NCBI GenBank assembly: GCA_964017235.1
Contig: OZ024929.1
Location: forward strand, 111,957,793 to 112,021,792
Source: Sabellastarte sp. h YS-2021
Lineage: Eukaryota > Annelida > Polychaeta > Sabellida > Sabellidae
Direction: 5' to 3'
Length of the DNA stretch: 64,000 nucleotides
The notes beneath the pieces are model-generated. The model was not told the DNA's origin. It did no database searches and worked only from the letters and a program-made list of their open reading frames with translations. Positions 21,308 through 31,430 of this stretch are shown here, piece by piece (the first letter of the stretch is position 1; each line of letters begins with the position of its first letter). The position numbers and the translations under genes were made by a program.

Positions 21308-23869
21308 TTACAAATCTGGATCCAATTCCAGCAAGTCATGTGACACCTGCAGCCATACTGCGCTTATTACATGCAAATCCAGCAGCTGCCACTGATCCAC
21401 AGTACCTTGCCATCTGGACAAGGCATCAGCCACTCTGTTGTTGATTCCCCTTATGTGAGTGTATTGCAAGTCTATATCCGACGTTGCGGCGACGTACCAC
21501 ACATTACGCGCGCATGCGCCTAGGTAAGGATCTCTGGCTTTGCCAGATTTCAGCACACTGATGACTGCTGCATTATCACAATGTATCAAAACCTTCTTAG
21601 ACGCCCAGTGACGCCTGAACGCTCTCACTGCCAGCAAGATGTTTACCATCTCCAAGTGGACTATGTTCCAGTTTCTGAAGCCTTTGGTAATAGGGAGATG
21701 GTAAATGAAGTTGCCAGATCTACCTCCCAAACCTGTGAGGCAGGCGTCAAGCTCAAGAGTGACGTCAATGGGCCTGTGGTCATAAAGTGACACCCCATTA
21801 TATGCAGGCAAGAACTTTGAGAACCAGCGAAGATCCCTTTTGAAATCAGGGGTGAGCGTCACTTTCTGACGCCCATGTGCAAATCTCAGCAGATCAAGCA
21901 TTCTATTGAGGAAGACACGTGCAGGCTTGACGCACTTGTGTATGTAAAGCAAGAGACCAAGGATTGACTGGAGTTCACGCTTAGTTGCAACGTTACGCGA
22001 GAGCCATTGACGCACTGTGTGTGTGACGTCGCGTAATTTTTCAGGTGGTATAGAAATGGTGCCATTGACCGTGTCTATGAGGACCCCAAGGCATGTGACG
22101 TTTGTTGAGGGAGAAACTAACTTTTTCTGACTAATAGTCAGACCAAGGTCCTTCATGAGGTCAATGAGTGCAAGGTACGACGCATTCGCGACGCTCGGGA
22201 CGCCCACGCCAACGTAATCGTCTATATAGTCAACTATGATGTAACCTTTTTGACGCATGGCGAATCTGACGCCGTCGCTTAAACGCTGGAAAATTTGGCT
22301 CCCGTGACGCGTCCCGAATGGAACGCAAGTGTCCACGTAATGGCCACCCCACTCAAGTCCTAACAGGTCATAATCAGCTGGGTCCACCTTGACGTGACGG
22401 AACGCACGTGACACGTCAACCTTGTATAACAGGGCCCCCCTACCCAGTTTTTTAAGCTCAGCAGTAATATCATCTACTGTTGGGAAGGTAAGGCAAAAAT
22501 TGCTGTCAAGATACGTATTTTTGTCAATGCCAGCATTTACAGAGGCCCCAAGGGGCCAGCTCAAGTCGATTTTAACTCGACGCCTGTCAGAATTGGGTTT
22601 TGCTCGGGTCATGAATGGCGATGAATGACTCATTGTGATGGGAGGGGCATCAAATGGGCCCAAAATGGCACCATATTCGAGTTCTTCTGCTATATAAGCG
22701 TCAACGTCAGCAGGGAATTCCAACGCAGATTTATGATTACCCCTGTCACATTTGAGATCACAGTTTCTGTTAAAATCTAGGGGAAAGCCAAATTCCACCA
22801 ATTGACACAACTGTTTATCCCAATAATCTGCGAGGTTGTCTTTCCAGGCCTGGACATTCAATTGTGATTTCACTGGAATTCTAGCATTCATGTAATTTGG
22901 GGCACCAGTAGCCTTAACAAAGTCATGAATATCCAATGGAGAGGCACCCTCATGTCTGTTAATGTGTAAATTGGGTGGCATTTTTTGCTCATCAATTGGA
23001 ATGTACCCAAAGTCAAATTGTGATTGCTGACGCCATTTTTTGTAAATCTCAGTATCAATGTCAAGAAGACCTGGGGCTACCCCTTTGTGTGAATTGACTT
23101 GATGTGAACTGGCAAATTTGTCTTCAATGGGATTGTAATTGACATTGTAAATTGGAATTACTTGGGAACTTGTGACACTTGTTGTGTCAGTGTTCACACT
23201 GATCGGGTTTTTTGCAATTGTATCAGGTTGTACCAGTGTTTCTGATTTCTGGGATGAGGATATGACCTTAGCTGTTCCTGCTTCACTGGAACGACGCCCA
23301 GGATCAGTGGCAACTGCTAGGCACGGATTTTTATCCGAATCCCCCTCACTGGGAGTTTTTGAACATGACACATTTTTTACAGTAACACTACAATCATTAC
23401 TTTTTGATACATTTTCAAGAACCATTTCTGGAACAGACTTTCGACTGTGCCATACAGTTCTATTTTTCACTTCACCAATACTGTACTTAGTCCTTTTGGA
23501 CTTTCTAGCCAACAAGGCATCTACTTGTCTAGGGACAACCCCAGAATTATACACGAATCTGACCTTGTAACTCTTACTGTCTTCTGCTATGTGAAGGTTG
23601 TCAGCTACCATGCCTTCACATTGAGAAGTATGTGAAGCACTGGCTACACCAGCAATTTGTGACATACCAGCTATATGCTGGCTATGTGAAGCCATAGAAC
23701 GGGCTGCATTATCTGTGACCAACTCAGATTTGCACTGCAAACCACCAGAGGCAGTGTGCTTCACAACACCTACCGCTCCCGCCGCCCCCGCACTGGATTC
23801 ACATGTCAGGTTATGTGAAGCATTAGGCTTCACATTAGTCCTACTGGCAACTCTATCAATGCAGTTCAT
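21308..23869 (-). CDS. Reverse transcriptase-RNase H polyprotein of YR retrotransposon
   Basis: 853 codons from the ATG at 23869. A low-complexity N-terminal third is followed by RT: DLSWPLGASVNAGIDKNTYL, LLYKVDVSRAFRHVKVDP (motif A), VPFGTRHGSQIFQRLSDG, VDYIDDYVGVG (catalytic YIDD) and LGVLIDTVNGTI. The RNase H domain follows: LELDACLTGLGG, VHLEMVNILLAVRAF, HCDNAAVISVL and HIRGINNRVADALSRW. It copies the element RNA. The ATG overlaps the gag stop by 14 bases in another frame (atgaactgcattga), which suggests coupled reinitiation or frameshifting. The frame is uninterrupted. No DNA methyltransferase domain follows. Confidence 0.92.
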   Translation of the reverse strand: MNCIDRVASRTNVKPNASHNLTCESSAGAAGAVGVVKHTASGGLQCKSELVTDNAARSMASHSQHIAGMSQIAGVASASHTSQCEGMVADNLHIAEDSKSYKVRFVYNSGVVPRQVDALLARKSKRTKYSIGEVKNRTVWHSRKSVPEMVLENVSKSNDCSVTVKNVSCSKTPSEGDSDKNPCLAVATDPGRRSSEAGTAKVISSSQKSETLVQPDTIAKNPISVNTDTTSVTSSQVIPIYNVNYNPIEDKFASSHQVNSHKGVAPGLLDIDTEIYKKWRQQSQFDFGYIPIDEQKMPPNLHINRHEGASPLDIHDFVKATGAPNYMNARIPVKSQLNVQAWKDNLADYWDKQLCQLVEFGFPLDFNRNCDLKCDRGNHKSALEFPADVDAYIAEELEYGAILGPFDAPPITMSHSSPFMTRAKPNSDRRRVKIDLSWPLGASVNAGIDKNTYLDSNFCLTFPTVDDITAELKKLGRGALLYKVDVSRAFRHVKVDPADYDLLGLEWGGHYVDTCVPFGTRHGSQIFQRLSDGVRFAMRQKGYIIVDYIDDYVGVGVPSVANASYLALIDLMKDLGLTISQKKLVSPSTNVTCLGVLIDTVNGTISIPPEKLRDVTHTVRQWLSRNVATKRELQSILGLLLYIHKCVKPARVFLNRMLDLLRFAHGRQKVTLTPDFKRDLRWFSKFLPAYNGVSLYDHRPIDVTLELDACLTGLGGRSGNFIYHLPITKGFRNWNIVHLEMVNILLAVRAFRRHWASKKVLIHCDNAAVISVLKSGKARDPYLGACARNVWYVAATSDIDLQYTHIRGINNRVADALSRWQGTVDQWQLLDLHVISAVWLQVSHDLLELDPDL

Positions 23870-24529
23870 AGGGTTTGCGATTCCAGTGCTGTGACAGTGT
23901 CGCGCTATTGGTGCAGTACTTTTTGTGGACCAGCTGCTCCATCCTAATGATGGGCAGCTGTCTGCTCATTTTTAACTGCTGCTGTTTGGTTATACAATTC
24001 TTTTCAGAATGGTTTAGTTGCTTCCCTAATGTCAAACAAAAAGCGCATATATGTTTTTGCAACCTGCCATTTGATTCATGGTCTTTTGAATGACTGCAAG
24101 CATTATTTTGGAAATTTTTGCAGAACCAGGGTTTTTTGTTATCCTGCCTGCCCCAATTTTGCCTATTTTGCGAGACATGTTTTTGGGCATGAGCCCTGCG
24201 TATTCTGTCGATTCTGTCCCCATTCTCCCATCGAACCGTACCCCTTTCCATCTCGCACATTAGCACGGCATGAGCCGCCTTTGCCCCCTGCCAGGAAAAA
24301 TCCGTGGCATCCTCCATCAAATCTGCCATATATGCCACCATCGTGTCTTTCCGCCCCCTATCAGTTTCCTCCAATATATTTCGACAGAAGCCCTGAACCC
24401 ACTGGGTTAGGGACAACTGATCATATGTCACCCGTTGTCGTGTGACCCCCCAAAAATGGCCTCATGGGGCCAATGTACTTTGTGTTTCACTTGAATGTCA
24501 ATATTGCCTCCCCTCAAAGATTTAAATTT
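23856..24529 (-). pseudogene. gag C-terminal part, frameshifted and split by LINE
   Basis: The long frame (24431 to 23856) has a conserved block (DATDFSWQGAKAAHAVL) and a Cys/His zinc-binding segment (WFCKNFQNNACSHSKDHE, then HICAFCLTLGKQ and HSEKNC). It likely packages element RNA. Upstream, another frame continues the protein (SLRGGNIDIQVKHKVHWPHE), which matches SLRGGSVEVLV and RWPHEY in the second YR element. The two frames meet at a T5G6 run near 24450, so one base seems lost there. The protein is cut at 24529 by the LINE; its N-terminal half lies at 30538-31034. Confidence 0.82.
24516..24529. repeat. LINE target-site duplication, left copy
   Basis: The 14 bases aaagatttaaattt recur at 30538-30551, directly after the LINE poly-A. 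The three leading A are ambiguous with the tail, so the duplication is 11-14 bp. Confidence 0.85.
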
Positions 24530-26514
24530 TGATTTAAATTTGATTAATATATTAGTTTGGCCTAATGTATTTTAAGTCATTTACCGTAGGCGGCAAATAA
24601 AAGCTCATATTTACCAGAGTATTAAAAATTAGTAGTAACAGTTCATTTGATTGCTTGACAGCAAATCAAGGATAACACATTTCAGGTCATTAAATGTTAG
24701 TGCCAATAATGTATACTTATACTACACAGAATTGATTTGTAACCAGGGCAAATGTACTACAGGTCATACGGTGGTGCCAATAATGCTGAAGTCCTAAAAA
24801 GTTCATTGGAATACTTGACATTTACAATTAAATTCTCATGCATTAATTGACATTAACAGTCAAATACTTAAGCATGGCCATAAATAATAGGCCAACAAGT
24901 AAAGATCCTTTTCCTGCACTGACGATGTAAATCCTCCAGTGGGAAAAGGGGGGTGTTTGCTGTTCTAAAAGAAATTTACATTATATGTACTGATTGTTTC
25001 TCAAACAACTGTTTAGGTCTGACTTTTAAAACATCCTGGGATGGGATCACTGTGTGATTATGCATCTACACATGTAAAACTGACTGTAATTGTACTCAGG
25101 GATAATTTACCTCAGTCATTTACAATAGGAGGCGGTAAAACATTCTAGTATGGAAACAGTATGTTGTTATTTATCTACACATGTTATTTGTGTAAAACTA
25201 AATGTATTTGTATTCAGTATTAATATTCCTTAGTACTCACCAGAGTTAGTAAAGAAAGGTATGGTATTGTGCATGTAATTGTGTAATGCTGAACTGATCT
25301 GTAATCAATGATAACCTATTTCAGTTTGTTAACGGTAAATACAACTAACATACACTTGTTACTTGTACAACACAGAATAGATTTGTAACTAGGGCCAATG
25401 TAATTCAGGTCATACGGTTGGTGCCAATAATGCTCGTACATACCGAATTCCTAAAAATTTCCACTGGATTACTTCACAGACACAATCAAATACTCGTGTA
25501 TTAATGGACATTCACAATCAAATACTCATGCATACCATAATTAATAGGCCAACATGTAAAGATCCTTTTCCTGCACTGACGATGTAAATCCTCCAGTGGG
25601 AAAAGGTGGGTTGTTTATTATTTTTGAAAGCAGTTTTACAGTAAATGTAATAGCAAGAAATGCTTTTCAGATAATTCCATGGGTCTGACAGTAAAAATAT
25701 TCTGGTATGGGAACGGTATGTTATTCCGCATCTACACATGTTAATTGTGTAAAACTAATTGTGCTTGTACTCAGGGCTAATGTACTTCAAGTCGTTTATT
25801 GCTGGATGCGGTAAAAATATTCTAGTATGGAAACAATATGTTGTTGTGCATTTACACATGTTATTTGTGTAAAACTGAATGTAATTGTGCTTTGATGTTA
25901 ATGTATTATACGTGGTTTATTATTGGTGGCAAGTAATGCTAGTATATACCAGAGTTGTAAAAGTTATTCGATTACTTGATGGGTATAACTAACCACTAAT
26001 GAAAAATAGCCTTATAGGTGAAGAAACCCCTTTTCCGCACTGACGATGAAAATCCTCCAGTGGGAAAGGATAGGGTGCTTAGTATTTTTGACAATAGATT
26101 TATATTATTTAGTAATTTATTCAGTACTTTTGGCAATGGTTTTACAGTATCAGAAAACCTTTCTGTCTTTAACCCCTATGTAAATAGTGAATGCAGAAGA
26201 CAAAAAAGGGGAAAGAATGAAAAAAAAAAAAAAAAAAAATGAAACTTATCATGTAGGGCCAATTAAGATAATGTAACAAAAAATTTTTTTCTTGTCCACA
26301 ACTCCAACTACCCAGTATAATATGGACAAAAAATTGCTGTTTTCAAATGTTGTTGATTGTTTTTCTGTTTTGTTTTTCTGTTTTTCTGTTTGTAATTGGT
26401 CAGATATAACTCATATTCAAAATGAAGCACAATTGCTCGAAAGTGTATGTCATGGAGGCTTCTTGGGAAACATAATTTCAAAAGATAGCTATGTATGTTC
26501 ATTGAAGGTTCCAA
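24530..26514 (+). promoter_or_regulatory. LINE 5' leader made of tandem monomers
   Basis: The block ctgcactgacgatgtaaatc, followed by ctccagtgggaaaagg, occurs near 24914 and 25571, and as ccgcactgacgatgaaaatc near 26035 (spacings ~657 and ~464 bp). Other blocks repeat with it: catacggt(t)ggtgccaataatgct at 24768 and 25420, and ctacacatgttatttgtgtaaaact several times. Repeated 5' monomers drive transcription in some vertebrate L1 families, so this is probably the promoter. I see no ORF1 in it. Confidence 0.65.
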
Positions 26515-29500
26515 ATGTGCGAGGAGGTCGTTGCTATTTGTTTAGATATGGAGTTACATAATATTCTTAAAGTGTCATCAGCAAATGTGCAGGGAATAAG
26601 AGATAAACTTAAACAAATAGATGTCTTATCATATCTTCTTGTTGACTCTAATATTCTATGCCTTCAAGATACACATCTTACTCCTACGGATGTCAACAGC
26701 CTAATGTTACAATTTCCGGATCATGAGATTCTAGTAAGTGGCTCTAAAACTAATTCTAGAGGCGTAGCAATTTTTATCAAAAAAAATTTTGAATACAAAA
26801 TTAAATACTCGAGCATTGATCAAAAAGGTAACCTGATTTTAGTAGATTTGCAGTTGGGGGAAATATCTCTGAGGCTATTAAATGTGTACGCTCCCAACAT
26901 CGATAACCCTGCTTTCTTCATAAAAATTAGAGAATATATGGAAGATTCAACAGAAATGTACACCCTATTATGTGGTGATTTGAATCTGGTGCTTGACCCC
27001 AAGATGGATTCTCAGAATTATTTACACCTCAATAATCCTAAATCACGATCTATACTAATAGAATCGATGCAAGCACTAAATCTTTCTGATATTTTTAGAC
27101 AGGTAAATCCGGGTGTGAGGCGCTACACTTGGCGCAGGAAAAATCCAGTGAAACAAGCTCGTCTTGACTATGCAATTGGAACTAACAGTTTGCTAGATAT
27201 AGTGCATTCTTGTAATATACTACCTGGCTATAGAAGTGATCATTCTCGAATAGAAATAGGATTATTGCTAGACTCTTTTAAAAAAGGGAAAGGCATATGG
27301 CGTTTCAATTGTAGCCTGCTGAAAAATCTTGAATACTTACAACATGTTCAAGAGTGGATCAAAGAAGTTAAAGTACAATATGCCGTACCAATTTACCAAC
27401 CAGATAGCATACATAAAGTGGAGGACACTGATATTCACTTTACAATTCCAGATGCTATGTTTTTAGAGATGCTATTACTAAATATAAGGGGCAATACAAT
27501 AAAATATTCCAGTAAACTTAAAAAACAATCAAATCAAAAGGAAAACAAACTAATTAAAGAAATTGAATATCTTGAAAGTCTATCAAATAACAGTGATGCA
27601 AACCTAATCTGCTCTAAGAAGGATGAGTTACAAAAACTAAGAGAGGTTAAGTCAAGGGGATTTATGATAAGGTCTAGAGTGCAAGACATCCAAATGAATG
27701 AAAAACCTACTAAGTTCTTTTGTAACTTAGAAAAAGTTAAATATGTTGATAAAACAATAAAGAAGATTATACTTCCTAATGGAAAATTAGTTCAGTCACA
27801 AAAGGAAATATTGGCCCAAATCAGACAGTACTATGCTAATCTTTTTTCCTGTAAAGATGAAAAATGCATTGATGAAGAAAATTTGGAGAATTTGTTTACT
27901 ACCAAAAGAAAACTTACAATGCTTGAATCTGAAGCTCTAAATGGACCAATTACTATAACAGAGTTAGGCAGCATAGTTAAAAGCATGAAAAATAATAAAA
28001 CACCAGGCATAGATGGTTTCCCTGCTGATTTTTTCAAAGTTTTTTGGAAAGATTTTAAAACATATATACTGAGAGCACTAAATGAAAGTTATGTAAGTGG
28101 AATCTTACCACCTAGTCTAAGACAGACTGTTATATGCTGTCTGCCTAAAGGTAACAAACCGAGGGATAATATGAAAAACTGGCGGCCAATTTCTCTAACA
28201 AGTGTACTGTATAAAATGGCAACAAATGTGATTGCTTCTAGACTTAAGAAAGTCCTCCCAGATTTAATTTCGCAATCTCAAACAGGTTTCATTAAAGGGA
28301 GATTTATTGGGGAGAGTACCAGACTTGTCTACGATGTTATGAATTATACTGAAGTTAAAAAAATCAAAGGATTGTTGATGTTTATTGATTTTGAAAAAGC
28401 TTTTGATTCGGTATCATGGAAATTTATGTACAAGGTACTACGTCACTTCAACTTTAGTGAGGAATTTGTCAATTGGATAACTCTCTTTAATAATAAAATA
28501 ACAGCCTCAGTACTCCAAGTTGGTGTTTTATCGGAATTTTTCCCAATTAAAAGAGGATGTAAACAAGGGGACCCCATATCTCCATATCTCTTTCTGTTAT
28601 GTGCCCAGGTACTGTATGAAATGATCCAAGGTAACACTATGGTCAAAGGTATAAAAATTGGTCAAGAAGAAATCAAAATTTCACAATTTGCTGATGACAC
28701 TACAATTTTTATGGATGGTTCAGAGAGCTCCTTGCAACAAATATTAAATATCTTAGAAGTCTTTGGATCTCTATCAGGTCTGAAAATGAACATGTCTAAA
28801 ACAAAAATGGTATGGATTGGACAAAGGAAATACTCCAAGGAAAAACTTTGCTGTGCTAGCGCCTTAAACTGGGGTACAAATTTTTTCACCTTGCTGGGGA
28901 TAGATTTTGATGTTAATTTACAAAATATACCAGCTCACAACTACTCCAAAGCACTTACCAGAGTCGAGGAAATAATTTCTGCTTGGAAAAAAAGAGCCTT
29001 GACACCTCTAGGCAAAATTACTGTTATTAAATCATTAATATTATCCCAACTGAATCATTTGTTCATGGCTATTCCACTTCCAAATAATAATTTTTGTGCA
29101 GATTTGAATAAAAAACTTTATAAATTTTTGTGGGATGGGAAACCAGAAAAAATAAAGCGTACAACTATCTGCCAAAACAAAATAGATGGTGGTCTAAAAA
29201 TGCCAGACGTAGAGAAATTTATCAAATCCTTAAAATGCACTTGGATAAGGAGACTTATAACCTCTCCGACCAGCCCATGGGCTAAATTATTTGAAAGATC
29301 ATATGGACCTATTGAATCATTGTTCAAAGTGGGTCCTTTTTGGGGGATAAAAAGTAACAAAAGAGTACCCAATGACTTCTGGAAAGAGATCTTTGTATCG
29401 TGGAACATAATAGATCAATCAGTTCAAACAAAAACTGAACAAAGTGTGCTTTCAACCTGTCTGTGGTATAATAGTAAAATAGGAAATCCTAATATATTTT

Positions 29501-30363
29501 GGAAAACATGGTCTGACAAAGGGATATCTGTGATCGGGGATATTGTTCATCAAAATCTTAAAATGATGAGTAGTAAAGAAATTGAGGTAAAGTTTGGCTT
29601 TCACATAAGAAATTTCTTGGAATACTTTCAAGTCAGTTCAATGGTACAAAGATACATTAATGATAATAAACATTTATTCATTCAAGTTTATCAACTAGAG
29701 AGACCATTCGTCCCACAACATATATCCCTTTTTTTCCAATGTAAACAAGGATGTAGAAATATCTACAATAAGGTAAAGACAAAAGAAGTAGAATGCGGAT
29801 ATAGAGCCAAATGGAATAAAGATCTTGGTATACAGATAGACAATACAACATGGAGAAGAGTCTTTTATCTTATATTTAATGTAGAACAGGATAATAACTT
29901 GATCTGGTTTCAGTATAAGTTGATACATAGAATACTTGGTACAAACAGTCAAATGTATAAAATGTCCATTGAGAAATCAGACAAATGTAGAGTTTGTCAA
30001 TCTGATTCTGAAACATTTATCCATCTCTTTGTGAAATGTCGCTATGTAGTAGACTTATGGAAAGATCTAGAAATCTGGATACATTCCACTTTGGGGAAAT
30101 TAATAAATTTTTCACCCCTGGATATAATCTTAGGATATTTACACAGGGACAATCAGTATATTCCAATCAACATATTAATTGCTACTACTAAATACTATAT
30201 TTTCAAAAGTGCTTTAAATAAAAGTGTTCCAAATATATCAGGGCTTAAAAATAAATTAAAGAAAAAATATGAGGAACAATTTTATATTAATTCAGAATGT
30301 GATTTTGGAGAAAAACTCTATACTAGTTGGGGTATTTTTAACAATCTGTTTGAATTAGCCTAA
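26515..30363 (+). CDS. L1/Tx1-like LINE endonuclease-reverse transcriptase
   Basis: 1282 codons without interruption. An APE-type endonuclease occupies about residues 18-250 (SSANVQGIRDKLKQIDVL, LCLQDTHLT, LLCGDLNLVLDP near 152, GYRSDHSRIEI). RT follows from about 480: NNKTPGIDGFPADFFKVFW, NWRPISLTSVLYKMATNVI, LLMFIDFEKAFDSVSWKF (motif A), KRGCKQGDPISPYLFLLC (motif B), and ISQFADDTTIFMD with the catalytic FADD near 725. A CxxC-x8-H-x4-C knuckle near residue 1157 (CRVCQSDSETFIHLFVKC) is typical of L1-group ORF2. It nicks target DNA and reverse transcribes its own RNA there. The ATG at 26515 was chosen; the next Met is 12 codons on. Confidence 0.93.
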   Translation: MCEEVVAICLDMELHNILKVSSANVQGIRDKLKQIDVLSYLLVDSNILCLQDTHLTPTDVNSLMLQFPDHEILVSGSKTNSRGVAIFIKKNFEYKIKYSSIDQKGNLILVDLQLGEISLRLLNVYAPNIDNPAFFIKIREYMEDSTEMYTLLCGDLNLVLDPKMDSQNYLHLNNPKSRSILIESMQALNLSDIFRQVNPGVRRYTWRRKNPVKQARLDYAIGTNSLLDIVHSCNILPGYRSDHSRIEIGLLLDSFKKGKGIWRFNCSLLKNLEYLQHVQEWIKEVKVQYAVPIYQPDSIHKVEDTDIHFTIPDAMFLEMLLLNIRGNTIKYSSKLKKQSNQKENKLIKEIEYLESLSNNSDANLICSKKDELQKLREVKSRGFMIRSRVQDIQMNEKPTKFFCNLEKVKYVDKTIKKIILPNGKLVQSQKEILAQIRQYYANLFSCKDEKCIDEENLENLFTTKRKLTMLESEALNGPITITELGSIVKSMKNNKTPGIDGFPADFFKVFWKDFKTYILRALNESYVSGILPPSLRQTVICCLPKGNKPRDNMKNWRPISLTSVLYKMATNVIASRLKKVLPDLISQSQTGFIKGRFIGESTRLVYDVMNYTEVKKIKGLLMFIDFEKAFDSVSWKFMYKVLRHFNFSEEFVNWITLFNNKITASVLQVGVLSEFFPIKRGCKQGDPISPYLFLLCAQVLYEMIQGNTMVKGIKIGQEEIKISQFADDTTIFMDGSESSLQQILNILEVFGSLSGLKMNMSKTKMVWIGQRKYSKEKLCCASALNWGTNFFTLLGIDFDVNLQNIPAHNYSKALTRVEEIISAWKKRALTPLGKITVIKSLILSQLNHLFMAIPLPNNNFCADLNKKLYKFLWDGKPEKIKRTTICQNKIDGGLKMPDVEKFIKSLKCTWIRRLITSPTSPWAKLFERSYGPIESLFKVGPFWGIKSNKRVPNDFWKEIFVSWNIIDQSVQTKTEQSVLSTCLWYNSKIGNPNIFWKTWSDKGISVIGDIVHQNLKMMSSKEIEVKFGFHIRNFLEYFQVSSMVQRYINDNKHLFIQVYQLERPFVPQHISLFFQCKQGCRNIYNKVKTKEVECGYRAKWNKDLGIQIDNTTWRRVFYLIFNVEQDNNLIWFQYKLIHRILGTNSQMYKMSIEKSDKCRVCQSDSETFIHLFVKCRYVVDLWKDLEIWIHSTLGKLINFSPLDIILGYLHRDNQYIPINILIATTKYYIFKSALNKSVPNISGLKNKLKKKYEEQFYINSECDFGEKLYTSWGIFNNLFELA

Positions 30364-30510
30364 TAATTCATACCAAGTATAAGGTCAGATTCCATTCATC
30401 AGATATGTAGCCTTACAATGTTAACATATTCAGTGCAAATAGTAAAATTTTGTTAAAAAGTTTTTTGTGTTATGTAACATTATTTATATTGTGACATTAT
30501 TTATATTGTG

Positions 30511-30540
30511 ACCAATAAAAAAAAAAAAAAAAAAAAAAAA
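30511..30540 (+). other. LINE poly-A tail
   Basis: An aataaa signal runs into ~23 A, immediately followed by the target duplication. Confidence 0.85.
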
Positions 30541-30551
30541 GATTTAAATTT
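30538..30551. repeat. LINE target-site duplication, right copy
   Basis: Matches 24516-24529. It restores the interrupted gag reading frame on the minus strand when the LINE is removed. Confidence 0.85.
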
Positions 30552-31034
30552 CTCTTTACCTTGGCCGTATGAACTCTGGTTTAAATCTCGCAACCTTTTG
30601 TCGACTTTTTTCTGCAACAGGTGGGATTTTAACATTTCTAGGGAGGGACAATCACTTTCGTCAGAGGACGAATCAGTTACAACATGTTTTCTTTTGTCTT
30701 TTTTACTACATGTAATACTTTCTAGAAAACTGTCACTACTTAACTCAGATGAAGACGATCTGCCAGGTGCAGCATCCATCCGCTGTTCCACATGATCCAG
30801 ACGTTCCGTGACTTTCTTCAGCTGTTGAAGTATCTGCCTCTGGAGCAGCGGTCCGTCTCCAGAAACTTCCTGTTTGTTCTGAGTAGCAGGCCCCTGTCCT
30901 GCAACGGCAGCATCACTTAACAGTTCATTGTCACTTTCCACTGACATCTGCTTCTTCTGTTGCTTGCACTTCTTACCCGTGGGGGGTACATGCCTTGTCT
31001 TACATGTCTTACACAGTTGCTTATGATCAGGCAT
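30538..31034 (-). pseudogene. gag N-terminal part, separated by LINE insertion
   Basis: Begins at the ATG at 31034 with a Cys-rich head (MPDHKQLCKTCKTRHVPP, then KKCKQQKK). A predicted coiled coil (LQRQILQQLKKVTERLDHVE) and an acidic Ser-rich stretch follow. It ends in GKEKFKS exactly at the LINE target duplication; the other side of the insertion reads KFKSLRGG in the same frame. Before the insertion this was one gag gene. Confidence 0.85.
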
Positions 31035-31430
31035 TTTGGTTTTATATTGTTCAAAAGTCACTGTATCTGAGATAGAATATAACAGGCACACAGCCCTAAG
31101 ATTTGGTATTCACCACGCCAATACCAAGCTTGAAATGACCAATTTCAGAAATCACAAACAGCCTTTTAATGGCACTTAATGCACAAGGAAATATAGGTTA
31201 GACCGTCCCTCTCTCTGATGGTCAACAAGCTTGAGGTTGTCGTGAAGACTAGCAAATCTTATGTAATCAGCAAACACATCCAGTCCACAGTGGCTCCAAT
31301 ATCACACAAACCAAAGCGTACTTTGGTAAAAGACTTGTTACATTATAAAAACCGTCCACTATGTACATATGTATAATTTAAAAGCCTAAGATGAAGAAAA
31401 ACACATAAAATAATCATTGTAAAAGTCCAA

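Larger units (their letters stand above)
24530..30540 (+). mobile_element. Full-length L1/Tx1-like LINE
   Basis: A complete non-LTR retrotransposon of about 6.0 kb bounded by target duplications. It has a ~2-kb 5' leader with repeated monomers, one long ORF (26515-30363), a short 3'UTR and a ~23-base poly-A tail. It inserted into the gag gene of the YR retrotransposon. The intact ORF and clean duplications suggest a young insertion. No separate ORF1 was seen. Confidence 0.9.

Noticed and set aside
24440-24460. Programmed -1 frameshift heptamer in gag
   Set aside because: The T5G6 run does not fit the X XXY YYZ pattern in the incoming frame; a simple one-base loss is more likely.
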